This document shows positions 26,318 to 34,607 of a stretch of 51,120 nt of DNA, piece by piece. Source of the DNA: Crocinitomix sp. (GTDB lineage Bacteria; Bacteroidota; Bacteroidia; Flavobacteriales_D; Crocinitomicaceae); contig WTCE01000064.1 in NCBI GenBank assembly GCA_013138735.1, forward strand, positions 1 through 51,120, written 5' to 3'. Within the stretch, counting starts at the first letter, position 1. Each line of letters opens with the position of its first letter. The notes under the pieces were generated by a model, which was given only the letters and a program-made list of their open reading frames with translations, was not told where the DNA came from and did no database searches. A program made the translations under genes and the position numbers.

Positions 26318-27514
26318 CTAGTGTTCTCTTTCAATTTCATCCAAAATATCATTCATTACGCTGGACTTAGTCTTTAACTCAAAATTAATCAATTTATTGT
26401 TATGTTTTATAAAGGTTACCTTGTTTGTGTCATGTCCAAATCCGGCACCTTTATCTTGCAGCGAATTTAATACCAATAAATCAAGATTTTTGCGGTCGAA
26501 TTTTCCACGCGCATTTTCAATTTCATTATTGGTTTCTAGCGCAAAGCCTACCAAATATTGTTGCTTCGTTTTATTGGCCCCTGCCCATGAAAGAATATCG
26601 GGGTTTTTAACCAAATCAATGGTCATTTTATCCGTTTTCTTTTTAATCTTTTCAGTTGCAGGATCAGCTGGGCGATAATCCGCAACTGCTGCACTAAAAA
26701 CGCCAATATCAGCTTGCGGCCAATTATTTTGCACTGCCGTATACATTTCAAGAGCCGTTTCTACCGAAATTACGTTGATCCGGTAATCTTTTACCTTTTC
26801 ATGCGTTGGTCCAGTCACTAAAGTGACCTTTGCACCTCGGCTGGCAAAAGCATCTGCTAACAATACGCCAGTTTTACCACTTGAGCGATTCCCAATAAAA
26901 CGAACGGGATCGATTGGCTCATAAGTGGGGCCACCAGTTATTAAAATGGCTTTACCTTTTAAGTTTGATTTTATTGCAAAGTGTTCGTCAATTAAAGCAG
27001 CAATGGTTTCGGGCTCTTCCATTCTTCCTTTGCCTTCTAAACCACTAGCTAATTCGCCAGATGTTGGTTCAATAACACCAACACCTTTTTCTTTCAGTAA
27101 TCTTAAATTTTCTGTGGTGCTAAAATGGGTAAACATGTCCAAATCCATAGCTGGAGCAATCCAAACCGTACAACGCGCACTTAGGTAAGTCGCAATTAAT
27201 AGGTTGTCGCAATTACCCGAAACTAGTTTGGATAGGCTGTTGGCTGAACAAGGTGCAATCACAAATAAATCTGCCCACAATCCCAACTCAACATGATTTT
27301 CCCATTCACCTTCATCATTTTTTACAAAATCTATTGCCACAGGGTTTTTAGACAGTGTAGCTAAGGTCAGCGGGGAAATAAAACCAGAAGAGGCCGAAGT
27401 CATAATTACTTTGACTTCAGCCTCTAATTTTATAAGTGCTCTAATAAGATAAGCCGTTTTATAGGCCGCAATACTTCCGGTAACTCCGATTAAGATTTTT
27501 TTTCCGGAAAGCAT
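26318..27514 (-). CDS. coaBC: Bifunctional phosphopantothenoylcysteine decarboxylase/phosphopantothenate-cysteine ligase
   Basis: 398 residues. The CoaC flavoprotein half (1-180) has GVTGSIAAYKTAYLIR, the catalytic His in ENHVELGLWAD, FVIAPCSANSLSK and PAMDLDMF. The CoaB half starts ILITGGPTYEPIDPVRFIGNRSSGKTG and continues with FSAAVADYRPA and VGFALETNNE. It makes 4'-phosphopantetheine in two steps of coenzyme A synthesis, in the cytoplasm. The substrate-flap motif with catalytic Cys in E. coli (ACG...GRM) reads ASGLEGKGRM here, i.e. Ser for Cys; I recall the same in related Bacteroidota, so it is probably a lineage trait. It starts 6 bp after rpoZ ends. Confidence 0.95.
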   Translation of the reverse strand: MLSGKKILIGVTGSIAAYKTAYLIRALIKLEAEVKVIMTSASSGFISPLTLATLSKNPVAIDFVKNDEGEWENHVELGLWADLFVIAPCSANSLSKLVSGNCDNLLIATYLSARCTVWIAPAMDLDMFTHFSTTENLRLLKEKGVGVIEPTSGELASGLEGKGRMEEPETIAALIDEHFAIKSNLKGKAILITGGPTYEPIDPVRFIGNRSSGKTGVLLADAFASRGAKVTLVTGPTHEKVKDYRINVISVETALEMYTAVQNNWPQADIGVFSAAVADYRPADPATEKIKKKTDKMTIDLVKNPDILSWAGANKTKQQYLVGFALETNNEIENARGKFDRKNLDLLVLNSLQDKGAGFGHDTNKVTFIKHNNKLINFELKTKSSVMNDILDEIEREH

Positions 27515-27520
27515 TATGTT

Positions 27521-27865
27521 TTATTTTGCTTCTTCAGTAGTAACTCTTGAATCTCTTACGTATACTTTTCCTTCAATGTATTCCTGAATTGCAATTGCAA
27601 CAGGTTTAGGCAAGCTTTCGTAAAATTTAGAGATTTCAATTTGTTCTCTGTTTTCGAAAATTTCTTCTAAGTTATCAGTAGTTGAAGCAAACTCAGCTAA
27701 TTTACTGGTTAACTCTTCGCGCATTTCAGCTCCAATTTGATTGGATCTTTTTGAAATAGCAATTAGCGACTCGTAAATATTTCCATCTGCTCTATCTGAA
27801 ATTGATTCTAAGTCTCTCGTAATCGTTGTACGATCTGCGTTCGTATTCTTATAGTTCATGCTCAT
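27521..27865 (-). CDS. rpoZ: DNA-directed RNA polymerase omega subunit
   Basis: 114 residues. The Bacteroidota form of omega (Rpb6 family) is recognised by GNIYESLIAISKRSNQIGAEMREEL (about 29-53) and PKPVAIAIQEYIEGKVYVR at the C-terminus. Omega helps fold and assemble the beta' subunit of RNA polymerase. It sits in its usual place between bamD and coaBC, 16 bp after bamD. A second Met at codon 3 is also possible as the start. Confidence 0.9.
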   Translation of the reverse strand: MSMNYKNTNADRTTITRDLESISDRADGNIYESLIAISKRSNQIGAEMREELTSKLAEFASTTDNLEEIFENREQIEISKFYESLPKPVAIAIQEYIEGKVYVRDSRVTTEEAK

Positions 27866-27881
27866 AACTTCCTAATTTTCC

Positions 27882-28703
27882 TTAGTTATTCCCCTCTATA
27901 TCTGAGATGGCTTTATCGGTTTGTTTTTTTATACTACTTAACTCCCCAAGCTTACTCGATTCTGGAAATGCGGCTACAAAGTTACGATAACTTTTTATAG
28001 TATTGTTTAACCTTTCCAATTTTTTAGTCGGAACACTGTTGATTGCTAATTCAAAATTGCTTTTAACCAAGAGATAATAAATGTCCTCTTTGTAATTTGA
28101 TTCAGGATATTTCACCAATGTTTGCTCTAATGCAACCACTGCAGATTTGTAGTTTTCAGTCTGATAATATAGCTGTGCATATTCAAACTGTTTTAACTCT
28201 AGTTTAGCACGCAAATCATCCATAATGTTATTGCACGTATCAATTCTAGAACTGTTTGGATATTGATCAATAAAGATTTGAAGTTGATCCAAAGCGTTAT
28301 AAGTCTCCGTTTGATCTAGGCTAAATTGCGGCGAGTTTTCAACAGAACATAAGGAACTCAAAAATAGCGCCTCCTCAGTATTCTTACTTGTTGGATACTG
28401 CCGAATAAAACGCTTGAAATAATAACCAGATAAATAATAATCACCCAGTTTATAATTGGCCATGCAATATTTAAAGTATAATCCAGCCCCTTCAGATGTC
28501 AATTTATAAAAAGGAATAATTTGCTCGAGTAGTGTTACGGCCCGCACATAATCCTCCTTTTCGTAATATTCAAGAGCAGCAACTTTTTTCTCTTCTGGCG
28601 TTGCTTTCGAATTCTCCTTAACCATTTTGTAGTAATCAGAACATGATCCCATTACAAATACTGTCAAGATTAAGGCGAAAAGTGATGTTATTTTTAAGTT
28701 CAT
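27882..28703 (-). CDS. bamD: Outer membrane protein assembly factor BamD
   Basis: 273 residues. It begins with a lipoprotein signal peptide (LFALILTVFVMGSCSDYYKM, lipobox Cys at about 21). TPR-like helical repeats follow: ALEYYEKEDYVRAVTLLEQII, YYFKRFIRQYPTSKNTEEAL, LQIFIDQYPNSSRIDTCNNIM, YKSAVVALEQTLVKYPESNY. BamD is the essential lipoprotein of the BAM complex that inserts beta-barrel proteins into the outer membrane. It is the first gene of the rpoZ-coaBC-DUF4835 operon, with a promoter candidate (TATCTTTG) just upstream. Confidence 0.93.
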   Translation of the reverse strand: MNLKITSLFALILTVFVMGSCSDYYKMVKENSKATPEEKKVAALEYYEKEDYVRAVTLLEQIIPFYKLTSEGAGLYFKYCMANYKLGDYYLSGYYFKRFIRQYPTSKNTEEALFLSSLCSVENSPQFSLDQTETYNALDQLQIFIDQYPNSSRIDTCNNIMDDLRAKLELKQFEYAQLYYQTENYKSAVVALEQTLVKYPESNYKEDIYYLLVKSNFELAINSVPTKKLERLNNTIKSYRNFVAAFPESSKLGELSSIKKQTDKAISDIEGNN

Positions 28704-28722
28704 CTAATAAATTTAATCTCCG

Positions 28723-28730
28723 CAAAGATA
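28723..28730 (-). promoter_or_regulatory. Candidate -7 box TATCTTTG for the bamD operon
   Basis: On the minus strand TATCTTTG fits TAnnTTTG exactly, 19 bp upstream of the bamD ATG. Confidence 0.45.
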
Positions 28731-28802
28731 AGCTTTGATTTGTTAACTAAAGTGAAAATTAGTCGGGTAAACGTAAAAATGTGAATAATATTTCACGAAT
28801 AA

Positions 28803-28834
28803 TTGGGTAAATCTGATTATTCCCTATAATTTCG
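28803..28834 (+). promoter_or_regulatory. Promoter of the oxoamine synthase gene (TTG, 21 bp, TAATTTCG)
   Basis: TTG at 28803-28805 and TAATTTCG at 28827-28834 fit the Bacteroidota -33/-7 pattern with one mismatch. The ATG is 42 bp further on, preceded by a run of A residues. Confidence 0.5.
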
Positions 28835-28876
28835 CAGCATAATTTATCCCGCGCTAGTAGGGTAGAAAAAAAAAAT

Positions 28877-30145
28877 ATGGCAGTAGATATATTTGAAAAG
28901 ATCAAAGCGAATCGTGGACCAATTGGTCAACACGCTAAAGGAGTGCATGGGTATTTTACCTTTCCAAAGTTAGAGGGTGAAATAGGGAATAAGATGATGT
29001 TTAGAGGTAAAGAATGCCTTGTTTGGAGCGTCAACAACTATTTAGGATTAGCAAATGACCCAGAAGTAAGAAAAGCAGATGCAGATGCGTCAGCTGAGTG
29101 GGGATTGGCTTATCCAATGGGATCTAGGATGATGACTGGACAAACTTCAGAGCATGAAGCTTTGGAGAATGAGCTGTCTGATTTTATGCAGAAAGAGGAT
29201 ACCATTTTATTAAACTTTGGATATCAAGGAATTTTATCCGCGATTGATTGTTTAGTGGATAGAAAAGATGTTATTGTTTATGACAGTGAATCTCACGCTT
29301 GTATAATTGATGGTGTAAGATTGCATGCTGGAAAAAGATTTGTTTTCCAACATAACAATATGGAGAGCTTTGCTAAACAAATGGATAGAGCAACTAAACT
29401 AGTTGGTGAAACTGGTGGAGGTATATTAGTAATTACTGAAGGTGTGTTTGGCATGGCCGGAGACCAAGGTAAATTGAAGGAGATTGTTGAGTATAGAAAA
29501 AATGGTACTTATAATTTCAGAATTTTAGTGGATGATGCTCATGGTTTCGGTACACTAGGAGAAACGGGAATGGGAACTGGAGAATTGCAAGGAGTTCAAG
29601 ATGAAATTGATGTTTATTTTGGAACTTTTGCAAAATCAATGGCTTCTATTGGAGCGTTTATTTCTTCTACTGAGGATATCGTTGAGTACTTAAGATACAA
29701 TATGCGCTCTCAAATGTTCGCTAAGTCTTTACCAATGCCATTGGTTGTTGGTGCTAGAAAAAGATTGGAATTATTGAGAACGCAACCGAGACACAAAGAA
29801 AATTTGTGGAAAGTTGCAACAGCACTTCAAACTGGTTTAAGAGACGCTGGTTTCAATATCGGTAGAACAAATACGGCAGTAACGCCAGTATTTTTAGAAG
29901 GTACCTTAGCAGAAGCAACGAATATTACTTTTGATATGCGTGAGAATTATAATATCTTTTGTTCAATTGTGGTTTACCCGGTTGTACCTAAGGATGTAAT
30001 TATGTTGCGATTAATCCCAACAGCCGTGCATACCCTAGAAGATGTTGCGTACACAATTAAGACGTTTAAAACAGTGCAAGAAGGCTTAAAAGCTGGACAG
30101 TATAAAGCTGAAGATTTGGCGAAAGTTGATACAGATCAGAAGTAG
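28877..30145 (+). CDS. Alpha-oxoamine synthase (serine palmitoyltransferase / cysteate acyltransferase type)
   Basis: 422 residues of the PLP alpha-oxoamine synthase family (KBL, BioF, SPT). Landmarks: NNYLGLANDP, MGSRMMTGQTSEHEALE, His140 in DSESHACIIDG stacking on PLP, DDAHGFGTLGETG (219-231), and Lys253 in YFGTFAKSMASIGAF as Schiff base. The C-terminal TPVFLEG and MLRLIPTAVHTLED are typical. Such enzymes condense an amino acid with an acyl-CoA or acyl-ACP. In Bacteroidota this subgroup includes serine palmitoyltransferase and the cysteate acyltransferase that starts sulfonolipid (capnine) synthesis, a lipid linked to gliding; glycine C-acetyltransferase is a less likely alternative. The substrate cannot be decided from sequence. 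It is monocistronic. Confidence 0.8.
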   Translation: MAVDIFEKIKANRGPIGQHAKGVHGYFTFPKLEGEIGNKMMFRGKECLVWSVNNYLGLANDPEVRKADADASAEWGLAYPMGSRMMTGQTSEHEALENELSDFMQKEDTILLNFGYQGILSAIDCLVDRKDVIVYDSESHACIIDGVRLHAGKRFVFQHNNMESFAKQMDRATKLVGETGGGILVITEGVFGMAGDQGKLKEIVEYRKNGTYNFRILVDDAHGFGTLGETGMGTGELQGVQDEIDVYFGTFAKSMASIGAFISSTEDIVEYLRYNMRSQMFAKSLPMPLVVGARKRLELLRTQPRHKENLWKVATALQTGLRDAGFNIGRTNTAVTPVFLEGTLAEATNITFDMRENYNIFCSIVVYPVVPKDVIMLRLIPTAVHTLEDVAYTIKTFKTVQEGLKAGQYKAEDLAKVDTDQK

Positions 30146-30156
30146 AAAATTTGAAT

Positions 30157-30196
30157 AAAAAAAGCGCTTTGACATTCGTCGAAGCGCTTTTTTTTT
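30157..30196 (+). terminator. Terminator after the oxoamine synthase
   Basis: AAAAAAAGCGCTT pairs with AAGCGCTTTTTTT around a loop containing CATTCGT, ending in nine Ts. It starts 11 bp after the stop codon. Confidence 0.85.
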
Positions 30197-30382
30197 GCCC
30201 AAATTTTTGAGGCAGTAGGCAAAAGCTCCATAGACAAAAGACAAAAGGTAGAGAGTTTTTTAATCCCCGTCAACTGTATGTTATTGTTTGGGAATTGGTA
30301 GTTTTTGTTTGATATTATGGCGGTACGGGATGTTTTTTCTAGCCTACTTGACTAAAATCTAATAGCGAATCGATCTAATGTA

Positions 30383-30403
30383 TAGTCGTTAGTCACTAGT
30401 TTA
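30383..30403. repeat. Heptanucleotide repeat, three units
   Basis: TAGTCGT, TAGTCAC and TAGTTTA follow one another in strict period 7. The first 12 bases are identical to the minus strand of the array end near 11657-11668. Confidence 0.5.
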
Positions 30404-30544
30404 TTTTGCGTTTTTCATAGAGTAATTGAAATAACTTCAATCATTCAATTTTCAAAATGAGCCTTTACAGCATCTAATACATTTATTCCATCAAAATTGA
30501 ACACACAAACCAAACGCAATAGTAATGAACGTCAGTTCGAGTGA

Positions 30545-30579
30545 TTCAAGAACGCTGAGGCTCTCGAAGTGCTCTTGAA
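30545..30579. repeat. 35-bp imperfect palindrome, copy 2
   Basis: Identical to 17726-17760 except for one base (AACGCT instead of AACACT). The arms TTCAAGAACGCT and AGTGCTCTTGAA pair with one or two G-T or mismatched positions. It lies 27 bp after the stop of the minus-strand thioredoxin gene. Confidence 0.7.
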
Positions 30580-30605
30580 TAACACTTAATACATAAAACT
30601 TAACA

Positions 30606-31079
30606 CTATATAGCAAGCGCCGTTTTACCTTCTGTAATCAGCTGCTTTGATTTTAAATAGCCCAATGTTTGATGAACTGGTTTTTCTGAGTAATTAAGAA
30701 AATATAGTGTTGGATAAGCAGTTAGATAAAGATCGTTGGAAAGTCTTGGACCTTCAGCATGTTTTTCCATGTCCATTTTTACATTAATGAAATTCGCATT
30801 GAAAAAATCTCCAACTTCTTTATCTTTAAATGTAGTTCTTGCCATCATTTTACACGGGCCACACCAAGCCGCGAAAGCGTCTAAAAAAATCAATTTATTC
30901 TCTTCTTGCGCAACGGCTAATGCTTCTTGCCAAGTTCCATGAAAGAAATCTATACCAACTTTCGTATCTTCAGCGGGAATTGCAGATGGGGCTTTTGCCA
31001 ATACCAATTCAGTTGCGTTGGCCGTATATCCTATTCCTAAAAGCAGTACTAATCCCAAAATATTTTTCATCTTATTCAA
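30606..31079 (-). CDS. Periplasmic thioredoxin-fold protein
   Basis: 157 residues. The signal peptide ends near residue 22 (ILGLVLLLGIGYTANA). The thioredoxin domain carries FLDAFAAWCGPCKMM (Cys73 and Cys76 in the WCGPC motif), VKMDMEKHAEGPRLS and the cis-proline AYPTLYF. HGTWQEALAVAQEENKLIFLD before it is typical of the DUF255/thioredoxin_7-like subgroup found in Bacteroidota. It would reduce or isomerise disulfides in the periplasm. It is divergent from the MenE-like gene, with a dyad-symmetric site between them. Confidence 0.85.
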   Translation of the reverse strand: MNKMKNILGLVLLLGIGYTANATELVLAKAPSAIPAEDTKVGIDFFHGTWQEALAVAQEENKLIFLDAFAAWCGPCKMMARTTFKDKEVGDFFNANFINVKMDMEKHAEGPRLSNDLYLTAYPTLYFLNYSEKPVHQTLGYLKSKQLITEGKTALAI

Positions 31080-31086
31080 TTATTTG

Positions 31087-31107
31087 TTAGGACTTAAATA
31101 GTCCTAA
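31087..31107. promoter_or_regulatory. Dyad TTAGGACT-N5-AGTCCTAA between divergent genes
   Basis: A perfect 8-bp inverted repeat around TAAAT sits 8 bp upstream of the thioredoxin start and 50 bp upstream of the MenE-like start. Without a T tract and in a divergent promoter region, it is more likely an operator than a terminator. The regulator is unknown. Confidence 0.4.
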
Positions 31108-31156
31108 AGTTTAAATTCGTTACAATATTAATTACCTTCATGCAAAATTTGTTCCA

Positions 31157-32158
31157 ATGCACAAAAGTATTGTTTTATGCGACGATATTGCAAAGAATTA
31201 CTTACAAGAAATTGAAAATTTTTTGAAAGAATGGGAATCTGATTCATTAACCATAACAGTCGCTACGTCTGGTTCAACTGGAACGCCAAAGCAAATTCTA
31301 TTGGATAAAACCAAGGTTCGCGCATCAGCACTTGCCACTGGTAAATTTTTTGATTTAAAAAAGGGGCAGACCCTATTATTGAATTTATCGCCCAATTACA
31401 TTGCCGGTAAATTGATGATCGTTAGAGCCTTGGAGCATAATATGCGTATTTTGGTTGCTCCAGCATCTAAAAATCCTCTTTTAGGATTGCCTAACATTCA
31501 GGTAGATTTTGCCGCATTTGTACCCTATCAAGTTGCCGAAGTTTTGCAGAACGCGCAAACCAAAGCTGCTTACGAAAAAATAACGCAAGTCATAATTGGT
31601 GGTGCAACAATTCCGTCTAAAGTTGAAGCCGAGTTAAAATTATTGCGAAACGAATCCTATGCTACTTTTGGCATGACAGAAACTATAACGCACATTGCAT
31701 TGCGCAGTATCACTAAAGGAGATGGGGTGTACACCTGTTTACCAGATATAACAATTGAGCAAGATGAGCGCGGCTGTTTAATCATTAACGAAAGTGAAAT
31801 TTCTAGTCGCCTAGTAACAAATGACCGCATTACACAAATTGATGCGCAAAAATTCCGCTGGCATGGACGTATAGATAATGTAGTCAATTCAGCAGGAATT
31901 AAGTTGTTTCCAGAAGAGCTAGAAAAGAAGGTCGAGGATTTATTTCCAGATAGCCGCTTCTATTTTGTGGGACGTAAAAGCGCAATTTTTGGTGAAGAGT
32001 TGGTCTTGTATATTGAAGGAGATCAACCAACAAATTGGGCGGAAATTCAATTGGAAATGAATCAACGATTAAGCAAATTTGAGCGTCCAAAAGAAATCTT
32101 TTTTGTCGCTCAATTTAAAGAAACAGCAACTGGTAAAGTAATCCGGAGCGAACATTAA
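31157..32158 (+). CDS. menE: AMP-binding enzyme, probable o-succinylbenzoate-CoA ligase (MenE-like)
   Basis: 333 residues, short for the acyl-adenylate superfamily but usual for MenE of Bacteroidota. Motifs: the phosphate-binding loop VATSGSTGTPKQI (about 34-46), LNLSPNYIAGKLMIVRAL, IIGGATIPSKVE, YATFGMTETITHIALR, then the hinge WHGRIDNVVNSAGIKLFPEELE and the C-terminal lysine region TATGKVIR. MenE activates o-succinylbenzoate with ATP and CoA in menaquinone synthesis. No other men genes lie in this window, so the assignment rests on size and motifs. Its end overlaps the converging CPBP gene by 4 bp. Confidence 0.78.
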   Translation: MHKSIVLCDDIAKNYLQEIENFLKEWESDSLTITVATSGSTGTPKQILLDKTKVRASALATGKFFDLKKGQTLLLNLSPNYIAGKLMIVRALEHNMRILVAPASKNPLLGLPNIQVDFAAFVPYQVAEVLQNAQTKAAYEKITQVIIGGATIPSKVEAELKLLRNESYATFGMTETITHIALRSITKGDGVYTCLPDITIEQDERGCLIINESEISSRLVTNDRITQIDAQKFRWHGRIDNVVNSAGIKLFPEELEKKVEDLFPDSRFYFVGRKSAIFGEELVLYIEGDQPTNWAEIQLEMNQRLSKFERPKEIFFVAQFKETATGKVIRSEH

Positions 32159-32724
32159 TTAGGTTCTCGAATGTACATGAACTGCACCAAATCATAACTA
32201 AAGTGAATGGCTATCGCATGCCATAAGGTAAATTCTTCAGCAATCCAACCTAACAATAAACCAAGTCCTAAAAGAAAGGATACCATTACAATAAACGGGA
32301 ACGTATTTTTTTTGGTGAATTTTTCATTGTACAAATAATGATGCGATCCTACAAAGATTATGGAGGTTAACCAAATCCCTAAAATGGGTTGAATAGCACC
32401 TCTGAATAAAATTTCTTCACCAACACCAGCACAAATGGATAAAAAGAAAGCTTGTTGGGTGTTAATTTTAAGCTTTGACATCATTTTACCATATTCAACC
32501 AGCGTGTTTTTAAAAAACGGTAAATCGCCAAACCACATAATGAATAGCCCAAAGAAAATTCCAGCAGAAATAAAAAACAGAATCGAGAATATGCTTGAGT
32601 CACCAAGCGCAAACAATCCTAAAAAAGAGACGTCAGTAAAATAAAGAATGGGCAATGCCAATAATGGCAGCAGCAAAAGCGTTGCTAGCCCCATGAACCA
32701 TATGGAAGAGATTATATCGCGCAA
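32155..32724 (-). CDS. CPBP family intramembrane glutamic endopeptidase
   Basis: 189 residues with about six membrane helices. The Abi/CPBP motifs are present: EEILFRGAIQP (catalytic Glu103-Glu104), then IIFVGSHHYLYN, then HAIAIHFSYDLVQF with the third conserved His. The family (related to Rce1) cleaves or processes membrane-bound substrates; the substrate here is unknown. The gene converges with the MenE-like gene, overlapping by 4 bp, and diverges from the L,D-transpeptidase gene with only 41 bp between starts. Confidence 0.88.
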   Translation of the reverse strand: MRDIISSIWFMGLATLLLLPLLALPILYFTDVSFLGLFALGDSSIFSILFFISAGIFFGLFIMWFGDLPFFKNTLVEYGKMMSKLKINTQQAFFLSICAGVGEEILFRGAIQPILGIWLTSIIFVGSHHYLYNEKFTKKNTFPFIVMVSFLLGLGLLLGWIAEEFTLWHAIAIHFSYDLVQFMYIREPN

Positions 32725-32765
32725 GTAAAGTGTTTTTTTCAGCTTAAAGAAACGAAAAACAACGA

Positions 32766-33533
32766 ATGAAAGCTAATTTAGTGGAAATGAAAAATTATCT
32801 TCTCTTACTAATTCTATGCTTAACTTTTTCTGTTTCCGCAGAAAACGGATTTAAAGCAGCGCAGCAACGCTATGAAAATGTGCGTTTAGCATATGCCGAT
32901 AAAGAAGCGTTAATTTCGGAATTACTTAAAACGCATGAACTAGTTCTCAATGAAATTGAAATTCACATCCGAATTTATAAAGCAGAGAAACAAGTTGAAT
33001 TATGGGCGAAGAACAAACAAGACAATAAATTTCTAAAAGTAAAGCAATTCAAAATCTGCTTTTCATCTGGCGTGCAAGGATCAAAGCGTAGAAAGTATGA
33101 TTTACAGGTGCCAGAAGGTTTTTATGAAGTCAATTCCTTTCTTCCTACAAGTTCAAACTTTCTATCTCTTGGGATTAATTATCCCAGTCAATCTGACCGA
33201 ATTTTAGGAGAGAAAGGCAATTTAGGAGGGAGTATTGCGATTCATGGAGCATGTGTAAGTGTAGGATGTTTGCCTATTACTGATGATTTAATGAAAGAAC
33301 TTTACATCTGTGCTGTTGAAGCTCGAAACAATGGACAGAAAAAAATACCGATTAGAATTTTTCCATGTCAGCTGACGTTGGAAAACTATAATGAACTCAA
33401 ATTAGATACCCTTATTGATCCAGATTTAGGGCTTTGGCAAGACTTGAAAACGGAGTATGACAATTTTAAGAAGTATCAAGAAGTTCGTAGCTTTCATGTT
33501 TTGCCGAATGGTAGGCATCAATTTGCTTTTTAG
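32766..33533 (+). CDS. Exported L,D-transpeptidase (YkuD) family protein
   Basis: 255 residues. Signal peptide about 1-25 (YLLLLILCLTFSVSAE); the ATG at codon 8 is an equal alternative start. The YkuD domain spans about 65-205: LQVPEGFYEVNSFLP, NYPSQSDRILG, then the active-site segment IAIHGACVSVGCLPI with His160 and Cys168. The canonical SHGC reads SVGC here, a change seen in the ErfK-like branch of Bacteroidota as far as I recall. L,D-transpeptidases form 3-3 cross-links or attach proteins to peptidoglycan. The VanW gene follows on the same strand, fitting a small cell-wall pair. Confidence 0.82.
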   Translation: MKANLVEMKNYLLLLILCLTFSVSAENGFKAAQQRYENVRLAYADKEALISELLKTHELVLNEIEIHIRIYKAEKQVELWAKNKQDNKFLKVKQFKICFSSGVQGSKRRKYDLQVPEGFYEVNSFLPTSSNFLSLGINYPSQSDRILGEKGNLGGSIAIHGACVSVGCLPITDDLMKELYICAVEARNNGQKKIPIRIFPCQLTLENYNELKLDTLIDPDLGLWQDLKTEYDNFKKYQEVRSFHVLPNGRHQFAF

Positions 33534-33668
33534 TAAAAGACTTTTTCTGAGATGAGTGCAACAAATAATTGGCAGTTAGACTCAGAAAATAGATTAAAAA
33601 CAGAATATTCGTCTGCATTGATTATTAGCTACAATTTACCATTACATTTAAATATTAAAATTGTCATA

Positions 33669-34481
33669 ATGGAAATGAAACAAGTAGAAAAACCCAAACA
33701 TAGAAGTGAGCTACGGAAAAAGTTGGGGAAAGAGTATTTCTGCTTGAAAGAAAAAATGAAGTGGGTTACTAGGCGAGAGAAGTTGGCGAAAATTCGAAAA
33801 AACATCCAGTTGGATTATTTGGCAATAGCACATAAATCCTTTCTGCTTCGTAAATTAAAAGACGTTGACATGCATTTGCAGCATAACAAAGTCACGAATT
33901 TACACTTGGCTCTCAGTAAAATTAATGGCGTCATTATTCAACCTGGCGAAACATTTTCATTATGGCAAATGGTGGGGCGTCCAACAAAAGCGAAAGGTTA
34001 TTTAGAAGGAATGACATTGAGCAATGGGCAAGTGACTTCAGGAACTGGTGGGGGCCTTTGCCAATTGGGTAATTTAATATATTGGATGACCATTCACACA
34101 CCTTTAACGATTACCAAAAGATGGCGCCATAGTTATGACGTATTTCCAGATGTCAATCGTAAAATCCCATTTGGAAGTGGTGCAACACTCTCTTATAATT
34201 ATATCGATTTGCAAATAAAAAATAATACTGTTCAAGCCTTTCAAATTAATTTATGGTTAGATAAAACACACTTGAACGGATCGATTTGTACAGAACTAGT
34301 ATTGCAAAACTCTTATGAAGTGGTGGAGAAAAACCATATATTTAAACAACAATGGTGGGGCGGATATACGCGCCATAACGAAATTTGGCGAACAATCAGT
34401 CATTTGTCAACAGGTGAAATTTCAGAAGAATTAGTCACTGAAAATCATGCGATAATGATGTATAGTCCACTGTTGGAGTAG
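33669..34481 (+). CDS. VanW family protein
   Basis: 270 residues from the ATG at 33669; an in-frame ATG at 33552 would add 39 residues not usual in the family. Domain motifs: RKLKDVDMHLQHNKVTNLHLALSKINGVIIQPGETFSLWQMVGRPTKAKGYLEGM in order, then GQVTSGTGGGLCQLGNLIYW, RHSYDVFPD and GSGATLSYNYIDLQI. These are the VanW signatures (GGGxCQ). VanW occurs in some vancomycin-resistance clusters, where it is not required; its activity is unknown but linked to peptidoglycan. Its place after the L,D-transpeptidase supports a cell-wall role. Confidence 0.88.
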   Translation: MEMKQVEKPKHRSELRKKLGKEYFCLKEKMKWVTRREKLAKIRKNIQLDYLAIAHKSFLLRKLKDVDMHLQHNKVTNLHLALSKINGVIIQPGETFSLWQMVGRPTKAKGYLEGMTLSNGQVTSGTGGGLCQLGNLIYWMTIHTPLTITKRWRHSYDVFPDVNRKIPFGSGATLSYNYIDLQIKNNTVQAFQINLWLDKTHLNGSICTELVLQNSYEVVEKNHIFKQQWWGGYTRHNEIWRTISHLSTGEISEELVTENHAIMMYSPLLE

Positions 34482-34607
34482 ATTTTTGTGGTTTTGGACA
34501 GAGATTAGCCTTGCTTTGATCGCTATAAAAATGATTTTTTTCGTTCCAATTTAGATTTTATCATAACAATGTGTTTTTTACATTTGAACTGTACAAAACC
34601 TATAATT

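Larger units (their letters stand above)
30197..30605. other. Spacer with dispersed repeats
   Basis: No gene is visible. It contains A-rich GACAAAAG-type runs (30230-30250), a short heptad array (TAGTCGT, TAGTCAC, TAGTTTA at 30383-30403) and copy 2 of the 35-bp palindrome (30545-30579). No terminator hairpin is clear for the minus-strand thioredoxin gene other than that palindrome. Confidence 0.5.

Noticed and set aside
31087-31107. Dyad read as a terminator
   Set aside because: It lies upstream of both divergent genes and has no T tract, so an operator is more plausible.
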